Assembly: GCA_964643895.1 (NCBI GenBank)
Contig: CAZXUE010000002.1
Location: 22,568-86,567 of the forward strand
Direction of reading: 5' to 3'
DNA from: UBA7683 sp964643895
GTDB taxonomy: Bacteria; Patescibacteriota; Saccharimonadia; Saccharimonadales; UBA7683
DNA length: 64,000 bases
Part shown: piece after piece, positions 33,726 to 42,514 of the stretch
Layout: each line of letters starts with the position of its first letter
Position numbering within the stretch: position 1 is the stretch's first letter
The notes under the pieces: generated by a model
Databases searched by the model: none
What the model was told of the DNA's origin: nothing
The model's input: the letters and a program-made list of their open reading frames with translations, nothing else
Made by a program: the position numbers and the translations under genes

Positions 33726-35981
33726 TTATGGCTGGCTTGAGCCAGGAATGGCTGCCGCTTGTGGTGTTTGGTCCTGATTGCCAGCCTGGCCAGTATCGCT
33801 ATTAGTACCATCTGTAGATTGGCTTTGAGGCGTTAGACGATACTGTTGGGTGATTTCAGGAGTCTGATTAGGCGCAGCGGTGGGTTTAGTAGTTGCAGCA
33901 GGTTGATTGCAGGTGGTCTTTGGTAGTGTGCCAGGTAAGAAGTATTCTGTTAGTGTATTTGTTCCCCCACTCTGCGCGAGAGCACCGTTAGCGCGGCAGA
34001 CGCTACGACTTGTTAGGCCGACGGGAACCGTAAATTGCTCGTTAACCGTAGCGCCTAGAATCTGTTGCATGATAGTGCTCCAAATTGGTGCTGCGCCGCT
34101 TGAGCCTGCGATCCGTGTCATTGGTGTATTATCGTTGTTTCCGATCCACACACCGACGGCGACACTGGGGGTGTAGCCGATAGCGAGTGCATCTCGGTAG
34201 TCTTCGGTGGTGCCGGTCTTGATTGCTGCTGTACGGTTTCGTAGTGTAAGGCTATCGCCGAAGGATTCACTGCGTGCTCTGTTATCGGACAAGATTGAAG
34301 AAATAATGTAACTCGTTTGAGGGCTTATAGTACGTTTATTTTCTGCGCGGTGTATGAATATCTGTTTACCATCTTTGTTTGTAATTTGTGACACGGTTGT
34401 ATACCGATTGAACTGGCCAGCGTTTGCGAGTACAGCGTACGCATTGGTCATTTCAACAAGTGGAATGGGGGCTGTTCCAAGAGCCAGCGAGAGGTTGAGC
34501 GAATCGCCATTGTCGAGTGTGCTCACACCAAGCTTACGAGCAGTCTCGGCTGTATTTTCTATACCAACTTGCTTGAGGGCATCAACTGCTGGAATATTGA
34601 GTGAGTTTGCCAACGCGCGACGTAGTGTGACATCACCACGGTAGCGTAAATCGTAGTTTTTTGGCATGTAGCCACCACCAAAATCAGTGGCCTGATCTTT
34701 AAAGATTGTCGCAGCAGAGAAGGTACGAGCCTCAATGCCGCTTGCATACACCAGGGGTTTAAACGACGATCCAGGCTGACGGTTTTTAGATGTGGCGATA
34801 TTAAACTTTCCGAACACATCGTTGTTCCAGTCTTTGCTCCCAACAAGCGCCCTGATCTCACCTGTTTTTGGATCAATTACCACCACACTACCGTTGGTAA
34901 CATTGTTGTTGGCAAGCCGACTCACTTGATTAGCAACAGCATTTTCAGCAATTGTTTGCCAACCAAGATTAAGGCTGGTTTTTACCACGTAGCCTGAGCG
35001 TGCGATGCGCTCCTCGCCGTATTTAGCCTCAAGTTCCTCTTTCACCATTAAGGCAAAGTGCGGCGCGCGCTGTTGTTCCTCGGTTTTTGGCGGCGCATAG
35101 CTGAGCGGTTGATTGAGTGCCGCGATTTGTGCTGCACTCTCAATGAGCATATCTTCGCCCATGCGGCCAAGTACATAGGTTTGGCGGGTTTTCGCTTTGG
35201 CACTATCTCCAGAGATTGGTGAGTAGGCAGAGGGTGCTGGCAGAAGCCCGATGAGCATGCTGGCCTGCGCGAGATCCAGATTTGCCGCAGAAGTACCAAA
35301 GTAAGTCTGGGCCGCGTTTTCAATGCCAAAAGCACCTTCGCCAAAATATACGGAGTTGAGATACATTTCTAATATCTCATCTTTGCTGTAGCGGCGTTCG
35401 ATTTCAATTGAGAGAACCAGCTCTTGATATTTTCTAACGAAACTTCGCTGTTGTGAAAGCAAGGCGTTTTTCACTAGCTGCTGAGTTATTGTTGAACCGC
35501 CGTTATCTAAACCACCCGGACGCAGATTCTGGTATACCGCATTAGCTACACCTTTTACTGAAAACCCGCTATGTTCGTAAAAATTTTTATCTTCTGAGGC
35601 GAGTGCAGCTTGTTTTGCTACAGGTGCAATTTTATCAAGCGTAACATAGGTACTGGAGTGGGCATTGTAGAAACGGTAAAATGGTTGGCCGGCTTGGTCC
35701 ACCAGGGTCAGACCGGTTTTATTGCGGTTCATGATCCGTTCTTTGCTGCCAAGGGAGTTAGCAAAATAGACGGTGGTTACGAGCGCTGTAACAACGAGTA
35801 CCGAGCCGACACTCCATCCTGCCAGCAGAACCCGCCGTTTTTTCGACATATGTCGAAATTTTTGTACGATTGGTATTCGTGCAATCCAGACTGGCAACCG
35901 GGTATTGTAAACCGATTTTCTCGCTCGTTTTGCCCGGTTGCGAGCATATGGTTGCCGAGGTTGAAATGATTGCTTCGACAT
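33726..35981 (-). CDS. Class A penicillin-binding protein (PBP1A-like)
   Basis: 751 residues. Basic cytoplasmic tail, one membrane helix (LLAGWSVGSVLVVTALVTTV, about residues 52-75), a GT51 glycosyltransferase domain (ASEDKNFYEHSG with catalytic Glu, GGSTITQQLVKN, RKYQELVLSIEIERRYSKDE), and a transpeptidase domain with SxxK (PGSSFKP), SxN (NSLN) and KTG (IKTGTTEDYRD). The C-terminal 70 residues are Pro/Thr/Gln/Ser-rich and disordered. It polymerises and cross-links peptidoglycan outside the membrane. An extended -10 (TGA-TATACT) sits just before the start. Confidence 0.95.
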   Translation of the reverse strand: MSKQSFQPRQPYARNRAKRARKSVYNTRLPVWIARIPIVQKFRHMSKKRRVLLAGWSVGSVLVVTALVTTVYFANSLGSKERIMNRNKTGLTLVDQAGQPFYRFYNAHSSTYVTLDKIAPVAKQAALASEDKNFYEHSGFSVKGVANAVYQNLRPGGLDNGGSTITQQLVKNALLSQQRSFVRKYQELVLSIEIERRYSKDEILEMYLNSVYFGEGAFGIENAAQTYFGTSAANLDLAQASMLIGLLPAPSAYSPISGDSAKAKTRQTYVLGRMGEDMLIESAAQIAALNQPLSYAPPKTEEQQRAPHFALMVKEELEAKYGEERIARSGYVVKTSLNLGWQTIAENAVANQVSRLANNNVTNGSVVVIDPKTGEIRALVGSKDWNNDVFGKFNIATSKNRQPGSSFKPLVYASGIEARTFSAATIFKDQATDFGGGYMPKNYDLRYRGDVTLRRALANSLNIPAVDALKQVGIENTAETARKLGVSTLDNGDSLNLSLALGTAPIPLVEMTNAYAVLANAGQFNRYTTVSQITNKDGKQIFIHRAENKRTISPQTSYIISSILSDNRARSESFGDSLTLRNRTAAIKTGTTEDYRDALAIGYTPSVAVGVWIGNNDNTPMTRIAGSSGAAPIWSTIMQQILGATVNEQFTVPVGLTSRSVCRANGALAQSGGTNTLTEYFLPGTLPKTTCNQPAATTKPTAAPNQTPEITQQYRLTPQSQSTDGTNSDTGQAGNQDQTPQAAAIPGSSQP

Positions 35982-36002
35982 ATATCAATCAGTATATCAA
36001 AA

Positions 36003-36878
36003 TTAAGAGATTTCTTTTTTACGCAGGCTCTTCAGCTTCACTCTGGTATGCGTTGCGAGTAAAACGGCGAACATAAGACAGAGAAAAACGACGTATACAC
36101 CTCTGTCAAGAATGTTGGCGCTAATAATGGTTTCACGGCTTAAGTGGTGCAGACTTTCGGAGAAAACTAAAAACGCTTCCCGAACACCAATTGCTCCGGG
36201 TGTGATGGCGGCAAAGAGCGAAAAGTTGGATGCACCGCTGTAACTAATAAGCTGGCTCAAATGAAAGCTTTTGCCGAGCGCCAAAAGCTCCGCTCCATAC
36301 AAAGCTGTAGTGAGTACGAGTTGCAAAAAGGTGGTGCACGCAAGTTTTATCAATAATTCCGGCTGCAGGGTCAGCTCGCCCACTTTATTGGTCTGGCGTT
36401 TGATATACCAGAAAGTGCAGGCACTTCCAATAATGAGCAGCAAAAAGAGCGGCAATCGCCACCTGCTACTTCCAAAAAGGAGAAAAATGCCGCTGAAGAA
36501 TGCATAGAAACCATAATAATAAAGTGATACAACGATGTATCTTTTTACGGGGATACCAAGTTTTGTTTTAAAATAGACCGCTCTGATACCTACTCCGCTC
36601 TGGAGTGGTCCAAAAAAGTTGGCGATTGATGACGTGCCGGTTAAACCAAGACTTTCACGGAAGCCAATCTTTTTCCTATTTAGCCTCACAGAAAGAGTAT
36701 TTACAAGTGTTAAGCTCAGCAGTATGCCTGCGTAGAGCACAAGCATGACGATAACATAGGCGATATTAATACTCTTAAGTTGGGCAATAATATCCGGATT
36801 ACTGGCAATATAGCGTCCAATAAGAATAACAGTAAGCAGCAGTATGCATCCGGCGCCAAACGCGCGTAGTTTCTTCAT
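36003..36878 (-). CDS. Membrane protein of the lysylphosphatidylglycerol-synthase TM/flippase family (UPF0104)
   Basis: About 291 residues with seven to eight helices and the family motif ITPGAIGVREAFLVF in the penultimate region, plus SSIANFFGPLQSGVGIRAVYF. Relatives include AglD and the membrane half of MprF, usually linked to lipid-linked sugars. The second ATG (36878) is preferred because TGG-TATACT ends only three bases before the first. It lies near glycosyltransferase genes, which supports a role in surface glycolipids. Confidence 0.85.
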   Translation of the reverse strand: MKKLRAFGAGCILLLTVILIGRYIASNPDIIAQLKSINIAYVIVMLVLYAGILLSLTLVNTLSVRLNRKKIGFRESLGLTGTSSIANFFGPLQSGVGIRAVYFKTKLGIPVKRYIVVSLYYYGFYAFFSGIFLLFGSSRWRLPLFLLLIIGSACTFWYIKRQTNKVGELTLQPELLIKLACTTFLQLVLTTALYGAELLALGKSFHLSQLISYSGASNFSLFAAITPGAIGVREAFLVFSESLHHLSRETIISANILDRGVYVVFLCLMFAVLLATHTRVKLKSLRKKEIS

Positions 36879-36952
36879 AGTCATCCTAGTATACCAGCCA
36901 TCTTTCCCTGAATTTGAGAAATCTGCTTGTTTTGGATGGTATGATAGAAGCT

Positions 36953-38470
36953 GTGAATTTGAAGATAATCACTCGGCGCTGGCTTACTTTTCTTGGCAGC
37001 AATCGGTTTTTTTACGCTGTCATTGCTCTGTTTCTGGCTGGATCAATCTGGCTCGTGTTCACAAGCCGCTACCCGATGGCCTTTGATGAAAACTATCATT
37101 ACGGCATTATTCAGCAATATGCTCAGCAGTGGAGTCCTTTCATCGACAGTCCCGCCTCGGGCACGGATTCACTGGGAGATATCGCTCGCTACCCATCCTA
37201 TCTCGGGCATTATCTGCTCAGCTTTCCGTATCGGGTTGTATCGTATTTTTCGGACTCCGATGTGGTTCGGATTCTTGCGCTGCGGATACTTAATGTTGGT
37301 CTTTTTGCCGGTGCCCTCGTAATTTTTAAAAAGATGTTTGAAAGAACAAACCTTTCACCGCTGCTGGCAAATGTGTCGCTCTATGTCTTTACGATGATTC
37401 CCACGGTTCCGTTTTTGGCAGCTCACGTCAGTTACGATAACCTCTCTATTTTACTTACGGCCCTGACACTTCTGCTCGCTGTCGAGATCCTACGGGCACT
37501 TAAAAAGCGTTCGCTGGCTACAAATCATATGCTGCTACTTGTGGGTATTGGTTGCTTAAATAGCTTAGTTAAGTACACCTACCTGCCAATTTTTGTTGCG
37601 GTCTGCGTTTATATCCTTGCTGCGAGTTTGTATACAGTAAAAAAGTATCATCTCAAGCCTTTTGCATCACTTAAAGATGACTTTGCGGCGTTAACTCGGT
37701 TCAAGCAAATGGCGCTCATCGTACTTGTTATTCTGGGCGGTTTACTCTGTGTCGAGCGTTACGGAATTAATATGGTTCGCTTTGGCCAACCGGTTCCTGA
37801 TTGTGCGCAGGTGCGGTCAGAGGTCTCGTGCATGCAGTATGGGCCTTGGGGGCGAGACTATGAACTGAAGCAGCGTTTTGAGCCAGGAGAAAGGCCGCCG
37901 CATGGTCCGGTAGGCTATAGTAAGCTGTGGGTTTCGCGCACTATGCGAGAGTTCTTCTTCACAATTCGACACGACTATGACAACGTTCCCCCGCTTCGGC
38001 CAATTTCTACATTTACATGGCTGATGCTAGCTATTGGTGCAGCAGCAACGGTACTGCGCCTTACTGCCGTTTTAAAAAACCCATACACACGTTTTTTCTT
38101 TGTGATTTGTTTGGCCTATACCGTGGCTGTGTGGCTTGATAATTTCGGTAAGTATAATTCTGTACACTTTCCGGTAGCGGTTCATGCAAGGTATCTATTT
38201 CCGCTCTACCCAATTATGTTCGCGGTTTTTGCCTTTGCATTTGCTCGATTGCTTGAAAAGGTGCCTCGGGTTTCGCAGCACTTAAAGGCTGCAGCCGTTG
38301 CATCCACACTTCTTTTCATGCTCTACGGAGGCGGTAGCTCTTCTTACATTGTCAACAGTGATGCCTCCTGGTATTGGCAGAATGGGGTTGTAGTGAGAGT
38401 TAACGACACCGCCCGATCTATCTTAAGTCGAGTTATTCGGCCTTCCGGTGTTAAGCCAGCTATTTTTTAA
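36953..38470 (+). CDS. Membrane glycosyltransferase-like protein (GT-C type)
   Basis: About 505 residues with roughly ten membrane helices. FTSRYPMAFDENYHYGIIQQ holds the acidic Asp-Glu pair after the first helix, typical of GT-C enzymes (PMT/ArnT/DUF2142 types) that take sugar from a polyprenyl phosphate. A large extracytoplasmic loop carries cysteines (DCAQVRSEVSCMQYGPWG). GTG at 36953 is chosen since TGG-TATGAT ends seven bases upstream; upstream TTG or ATG starts are possible. It converges with the GT2 gene at 38460. Confidence 0.75.
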   Translation: MNLKIITRRWLTFLGSNRFFYAVIALFLAGSIWLVFTSRYPMAFDENYHYGIIQQYAQQWSPFIDSPASGTDSLGDIARYPSYLGHYLLSFPYRVVSYFSDSDVVRILALRILNVGLFAGALVIFKKMFERTNLSPLLANVSLYVFTMIPTVPFLAAHVSYDNLSILLTALTLLLAVEILRALKKRSLATNHMLLLVGIGCLNSLVKYTYLPIFVAVCVYILAASLYTVKKYHLKPFASLKDDFAALTRFKQMALIVLVILGGLLCVERYGINMVRFGQPVPDCAQVRSEVSCMQYGPWGRDYELKQRFEPGERPPHGPVGYSKLWVSRTMREFFFTIRHDYDNVPPLRPISTFTWLMLAIGAAATVLRLTAVLKNPYTRFFFVICLAYTVAVWLDNFGKYNSVHFPVAVHARYLFPLYPIMFAVFAFAFARLLEKVPRVSQHLKAAAVASTLLFMLYGGGSSSYIVNSDASWYWQNGVVVRVNDTARSILSRVIRPSGVKPAIF

Positions 38471-39401
38471 AGCGAAGTTCCTTCACGTGTTCAAGAGTAT
38501 CTTCAAGCAGAATGCGGTTGGTGCGTGTTAGATCCGCAACAATACCAACCACAAAACACATGAATGAGCCTGTTAAAAGAACCGTCCCCAGTATCAATGA
38601 TTGCAGATGCGGCGTGGTATGGTCTTGAAGCAGCAGAATGAGATAGCGAACAAATGGGATGAGCCCGGCGATAAGCAGCAGAATGCCGAGCGACGCAAAA
38701 ATAACGTATGGACGATACATAATGTAGGCTCTGGCAATGGCTGCGCCAGATTTTCTCACATGTTCAAAGGTTGATTTAAATAACCGTGATTCACGGGTCT
38801 TTGGGTTAGTGGTGATGGGAACGCTGGCAATCGACATCCCTTTGTTACCGGCTTGAATAATTGTTTCCATGGCATAGCTAAAACGCGTGGTGGTGTTAAG
38901 CCGCATTAACGAGGCGCGGGAGTAGGCTCGGAAGCCACTGGCAGCATCTGGTAAGTTTGTGCCAGCGGCCCAGTTAACCGTATCGCTGCCGAGCTTTTGT
39001 AAAAACTTTTTAAACCCGGAGAAATGTTCGATGGTGGCTGTTTGTCGATCGGCAATTGCAATATCAGCCCGACCTTCGACGAGCGGCTTAATGAGATTAG
39101 GGATCTCCTGCTGTGGGTATTGGTTGTCGCCATCGGTGTTGACGACAATATCAGCACCCAGCTCCAGTGCTTTTGCAATACCATCTTGAAATGACCGCGC
39201 CAAGCCCATATTTTGCGGATGATAGACAAACTCCTTCACGCCGTGTTTTTTGGCGATAGCCACCGTTTTATCGGTAGAGCCGTCGTCGATTACGAGTACC
39301 GTAATTTCATCAATTCCCTCAATACTTTTTGGAATGCTCTTTAAAACCAAAGGGAGGGTTGCTTCTTCGTTGAGGCAGGGAATCTGAATGACTAATTTCA
39401 T
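38460..39401 (-). CDS. GT2 glycosyltransferase, polyprenyl-phosphate sugar synthase type
   Basis: 313 residues. GT-A domain: IQIPCLNEEATLPLVLKSIP, VIDDGSTDKT, and the metal-binding VNTDGDNQYPQQEI (DxD equivalent). Two C-terminal helices (about 230-250 and 268-290) anchor it. The family (DPM/ArnC/GtrB) loads a sugar onto undecaprenyl phosphate, the donor for GT-C enzymes such as the neighbour it overlaps by 11 bases. Together they could glycosylate a surface polymer or protein. Confidence 0.9.
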   Translation of the reverse strand: MKLVIQIPCLNEEATLPLVLKSIPKSIEGIDEITVLVIDDGSTDKTVAIAKKHGVKEFVYHPQNMGLARSFQDGIAKALELGADIVVNTDGDNQYPQQEIPNLIKPLVEGRADIAIADRQTATIEHFSGFKKFLQKLGSDTVNWAAGTNLPDAASGFRAYSRASLMRLNTTTRFSYAMETIIQAGNKGMSIASVPITTNPKTRESRLFKSTFEHVRKSGAAIARAYIMYRPYVIFASLGILLLIAGLIPFVRYLILLLQDHTTPHLQSLILGTVLLTGSFMCFVVGIVADLTRTNRILLEDTLEHVKELRFKK

Positions 39402-39468
39402 TACCTTATCTTACTACAAGTTGATAAGGCGACGGAAATTCTTGCACTACTGGTATCTGCTCGGGGGT

Positions 39469-39476
39469 GCTATACT
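39469..39476 (+). promoter_or_regulatory. Extended -10 for AI-2E family gene, probably leaderless
   Basis: TGC-TATACT, the box at 39471-39476, ends six bases before the ATG at 39483; no Shine-Dalgarno is present. Confidence 0.5.
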
Positions 39477-39482
39477 GCTAGC

Positions 39483-40610
39483 ATGACACTTAATATCAAT
39501 ATAGAAACCAAGAACGTTATTAAAATCTTTACGATCGCCGTGTTGTTTACGGTTGGCGTATTTGCGCTTACCCGCATGTATGACGCATTGGTATTGGTTG
39601 TAACGGCTTTCTTTTTTGCGCTGGCGCTTAATCCGGCGGTGAGTTTTGTTAGCAGATTTATGCCCAAGAAGAAGCGTGGGCTGGCTGTTGCACTGGTAAT
39701 GATTATAGGGGTTGCTCTGGTGAGTTTCGTTGCCTTTTCTATTATCTCGCCAGTTGCGCGCGAGGCTTCGGCATTTGCGGACATTGTTCCTGATCGGTTA
39801 GCAGCCATTCGCCGCGGCGACACCTTTCTCGGTGAGAAGATTCAGCAATATAATCTGCAGGACGATATTGATAATGCACTGAAGAACACTCAGGATAACA
39901 TTGAGTCTTTTGCAAAAACCGGCGTAAGCCGTGTGGGTGATTTAGGCAATAGCTTCATCACAATCTTAACTGGATTTGTGATGACCGTACTGATGCTTCT
40001 AAACGGTCCTGTTTTACTGCGTAAAATGGCAGATAAAATATACCGCGACAAAACGCTGCGTGAGCGCCACGAAACAGTGGCCGGTAAAATGTACAGGGTT
40101 GTTACGGGTTACGTGAATGGTCAGGTACTAATTGCACTCATTGCTTCGCTTTTTGCTCTTGGTGCACTGTTTTTGCTTCGTATTCCCTACCCGCTTCCAC
40201 TTGCCTCAATTGTTTTCATTTTTGGTTTGATACCGCTGATTGGTAATACTCTGGCGGCAATTTTGGTGGTACTCTTTAGCTTTGTTTTAAAGGATGTTAC
40301 CTCGGCGCTTATTCTCGGTGCGTTCTTTGTGCTGTACCAACAAATTGAAAATGCAACCTTGCAGCCATTAATTCAAGGTAAAACAACACAGCTTCCAACG
40401 TTAGTGATCTTTGTTTCAGTGGTACTGGGGGTGGCGTTAATGGGGCCTATTGGCGGCCTCTTCGCCATTCCAGCAGCAGGGTGCGTAAAAGTAGTTCTCG
40501 GCGATTATCTCCAGCACCGAGATGACCTTGAAGTTGGCGATACTCCAATAAAGTTAGCAACAAAGCTGAAGAATAAGTTAACTGAAAAAGTAGCTGCCAA
40601 AATACAATGA
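39483..40610 (+). CDS. AI-2E family transporter (PerM/YdiK-like)
   Basis: 375 residues, about seven helices. Family features: LVVTAFFFALALNPAVSFVS near residue 40, the coiled extracytoplasmic domain (residues 80-150), and the C-terminal core VFIFGLIPLIGNTLAAILVV and LGVALMGPIGGLFAIPAAG. Members export varied small substrates or act as Na+/H+ antiporters; the name does not prove autoinducer transport. The Lys-rich tail is cytoplasmic. Confidence 0.9.
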   Translation: MTLNINIETKNVIKIFTIAVLFTVGVFALTRMYDALVLVVTAFFFALALNPAVSFVSRFMPKKKRGLAVALVMIIGVALVSFVAFSIISPVAREASAFADIVPDRLAAIRRGDTFLGEKIQQYNLQDDIDNALKNTQDNIESFAKTGVSRVGDLGNSFITILTGFVMTVLMLLNGPVLLRKMADKIYRDKTLRERHETVAGKMYRVVTGYVNGQVLIALIASLFALGALFLLRIPYPLPLASIVFIFGLIPLIGNTLAAILVVLFSFVLKDVTSALILGAFFVLYQQIENATLQPLIQGKTTQLPTLVIFVSVVLGVALMGPIGGLFAIPAAGCVKVVLGDYLQHRDDLEVGDTPIKLATKLKNKLTEKVAAKIQ

Positions 40611-40614
40611 ACTA

Positions 40615-40649
40615 CGCTATATGTAGTGCATATACACCATATATAGCGT
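40615..40649. terminator. AT-rich hairpin between convergent genes
   Basis: CGCTATATG pairs with CATATATAGCG around a loop with its own GTGCATATACAC pairing. It sits between the AI-2E gene and cysS ends and could stop transcription from both sides. Confidence 0.5.
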
Positions 40650-40701
40650 GCGCACTAGTGTTCAATATAAGCTAAAGTACCCCGGGTTTGATGAGGTAAT
40701 A

Positions 40702-42135
40702 CTATGTTCGGTTCCAGATCGGGCCATGTGGAGTGTCGCGAACCTCCAAATGCTCCGCTTTAAGCTGGTTACGAAGTTCATCTGATTTTGCCCAGTCTTT
40801 AGCTTCACGAGCGGTCTTGCGGTCTTTAATAAGTTGTTTTTGTTCATTGGTAATATCTGGCTTAAGTAAGTTGATACCGAGGAGTCGGTTGATTTCTGCG
40901 AGCAATTTCTCAAAACTTGTAGTACTTTCGACAGACTGGCCTTCTTTCTCTATCCGATTTACTATCTCGTCTATGATCGAGAGTGTAAGTGGCGTGTCAA
41001 GATCGTTTTGAAGTGCTCGAAGTATGTCATCTTGAGCCTGTCGAAAGACCTGGTTTTGGTGTGTTGCTAGATCCTTCGACGTCGCTTCGCTCTGCTCAGG
41101 ATGACTAGGTTGGGTTTGCCAGCGCAGATCTGCGGCTGCCTGCCAGTTGTTCAGGCGATTTTGGGCGGCTTCTAATATTTCCCACGTGAAGTTGCCTTCG
41201 GTGCGGTAACTGCTGGAGAGCACCATCAACTTAAAAGCCTCCAGCGAAAAGCCTTTATCGAGTATGTCTTGCAGTGTGTAGCTGTTGCCGAGCGATTTAC
41301 TGAGCTTTGTGCCGTTAATTTTGATGTGATTGTTGTGGAACCAAAATTTCGAGAACTGTTTGCTGGTTACGCTCTCGGTCTGCGCAATCTCGTTGGTGTG
41401 GTGCACAGGGATATGGTCAATGCCGCCGGTGTGCAGATCAATTTGTTTACCGAGGTTTTCATAGGCAATCACTGAACACTCAAGATGCCAACCTGGGAAG
41501 CCAATTCCCCACGGGCTTTCCCACTGCATATCACGTTTCTGATCTTTTGGTGAAAACTTCCAGAGCGCAAAGTCAGTTTTGTTTTTTTTACCCTTCACGT
41601 CAACTCTTGCGCCAGCCTCAAGGCCTTCTATATCAAGTCTGGCAAGTTTGCCGTAATCATCTAGTTTCGAGGTGTCAAAATAAATACCATCTTCAATTTG
41701 ATAGGTGAAACCTTTTGCTTCAAGCTTTTGTACGAAAGCGATTTGCTCGGCAATTAAATCGGTAGCTCGTACTAGTTTCGTGGGCCTTTGTAGCTTCAGT
41801 AGCTCGAAGGCTTCTCTATTGGCAATCTCGATATACTTATCTGCTACCTGCCAAGCAGTCAGACCTTCTTTTTTAGCCCCTTTCTCCATCTTGTCTTCGC
41901 CACTATCATCATCGCTGACGAGATGACCCACATCGGTAATGTTTTGAATTCGAGTCACTTCATACCCGCTTGCTTGCAATACCCGAGTGAGAATATCCGA
42001 GTAAATGTACGCCACCCAATTACCAATCTGCGGCTGCGAATACACCGTTAAGCCACAGGTATACATCTTCACTTTTTTATCTTCAAGTGTCGTGAACTCT
42101 TCAACTTTTCTTGTGAGGGTATTGTATAGTTTCAT
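40702..42135 (-). CDS. cysS: Cysteinyl-tRNA synthetase with an inserted repeat peptide
   Basis: 477 residues. TVYSQPQIGNWVAY (HIGH variant), Zn ligands Cys28 and GWHLECSVIA with HHTNEIAQTE, and KLSKSLGN (KMSKS). Residues about 344-370 (PSHPEQSEATSKDLA, then FRQAQDDI) are encoded by a copy of the dispersed palindromic repeat, inserted in frame between the catalytic core and the C-terminal helical domain. All catalytic parts remain, so the enzyme is probably active. RBS AGGACG near the start; TACAAT box 12 bases upstream. Confidence 0.95.
   Translation of the reverse strand: MKLYNTLTRKVEEFTTLEDKKVKMYTCGLTVYSQPQIGNWVAYIYSDILTRVLQASGYEVTRIQNITDVGHLVSDDDSGEDKMEKGAKKEGLTAWQVADKYIEIANREAFELLKLQRPTKLVRATDLIAEQIAFVQKLEAKGFTYQIEDGIYFDTSKLDDYGKLARLDIEGLEAGARVDVKGKKNKTDFALWKFSPKDQKRDMQWESPWGIGFPGWHLECSVIAYENLGKQIDLHTGGIDHIPVHHTNEIAQTESVTSKQFSKFWFHNNHIKINGTKLSKSLGNSYTLQDILDKGFSLEAFKLMVLSSSYRTEGNFTWEILEAAQNRLNNWQAAADLRWQTQPSHPEQSEATSKDLATHQNQVFRQAQDDILRALQNDLDTPLTLSIIDEIVNRIEKEGQSVESTTSFEKLLAEINRLLGINLLKPDITNEQKQLIKDRKTAREAKDWAKSDELRNQLKAEHLEVRDTPHGPIWNRT
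41026..41105. repeat. Dispersed palindromic repeat, copy 4, inside cysS
   Basis: GTCATCTTGAGCCTGTCGAA at the left and GATCCTTCGACGTCGCTTCG plus CTCAGGATGAC at the right, the same arms as the intergenic copies. It keeps the reading frame open. Confidence 0.85.
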
Positions 42136-42166
42136 GTCGTCCTATGTATTGTAGCGGATTATATTT

Positions 42167-42319
42167 CTATGCGGAAATCACTGTTTGTCTTGTGTTATAG
42201 TCGCTCTCGGGATCCCAGTCTAACCCTCCGATCGCTTCGTATACACCCATTGCCCCCATATGTAGAACGGTTACTTCGTTGGATGATGTCTCGGCTTCAA
42301 ATCGTAATTGTTCGGTCAT
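42167..42319 (-). CDS. Unknown 50-residue protein
   Basis: The ATG at 42319 has AGGAG nine bases upstream. The frame (MTEQLRFEAETSSNEVTVLH, then MGAMGVYEAIGGLDWDPESD) ends at 42167. It is acidic, with no cysteines or membrane segment. A terminator lies between it and the six-cysteine peptide gene upstream, so part of the transcription from the strong promoter at 42466 may read through into it. No family recognised. Confidence 0.55.
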   Translation of the reverse strand: MTEQLRFEAETSSNEVTVLHMGAMGVYEAIGGLDWDPESDYNTRQTVISA

Positions 42320-42336
42320 AATAAATCTCCTAAAAT

Positions 42337-42358
42337 TAAAAAATCTCGGTTGCCCGAG
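42337..42358 (-). terminator. Intrinsic terminator after the cysteine-rich peptide
   Basis: CTCGG/CCGAG stem with a four-base loop, followed on the minus strand by six T. Confidence 0.75.
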
Positions 42359-42388
42359 CTTGATGTGTTATTTCTATTTATTTAACTA

Positions 42389-42457
42389 TCAACAAGAGCA
42401 ACTTGTGCAGGTACACTTCTTGCAGCTACAGATTTGATTTTTTGCTTGTTGTTTCAT
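42389..42457 (-). CDS. 22-residue six-cysteine peptide (metallothionein-like or precursor peptide)
   Basis: ATG at 42457, TGA at 42389. The last 13 residues are CSCKKCTCTSCSC, six cysteines spaced CxCxxCxCxxCxC, after a short polar head (MKQQAKNQI). Such spacing is typical of metal-thiolate clusters; alternatively the peptide could be a substrate for modification. A consensus promoter lies directly upstream with its -10 box eight bases from the ATG (no Shine-Dalgarno), and a terminator directly downstream, so it is an independent, probably abundant transcript. No maturation enzyme is adjacent. Confidence 0.55.
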   Translation of the reverse strand: MKQQAKNQICSCKKCTCTSCSC

Positions 42458-42465
42458 CACAAATA

Positions 42466-42493
42466 ATGATAACAAGCCTTAGAAACTTGTCAA
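42466..42493 (-). promoter_or_regulatory. Consensus promoter for the six-cysteine peptide
   Basis: TTGACA (42488-42493), 16 bases, TATCAT (42466-42471) on the minus strand. Confidence 0.7.
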
Positions 42494-42514
42494 ATAGAGT
42501 CTAGAAGCCGTTTG

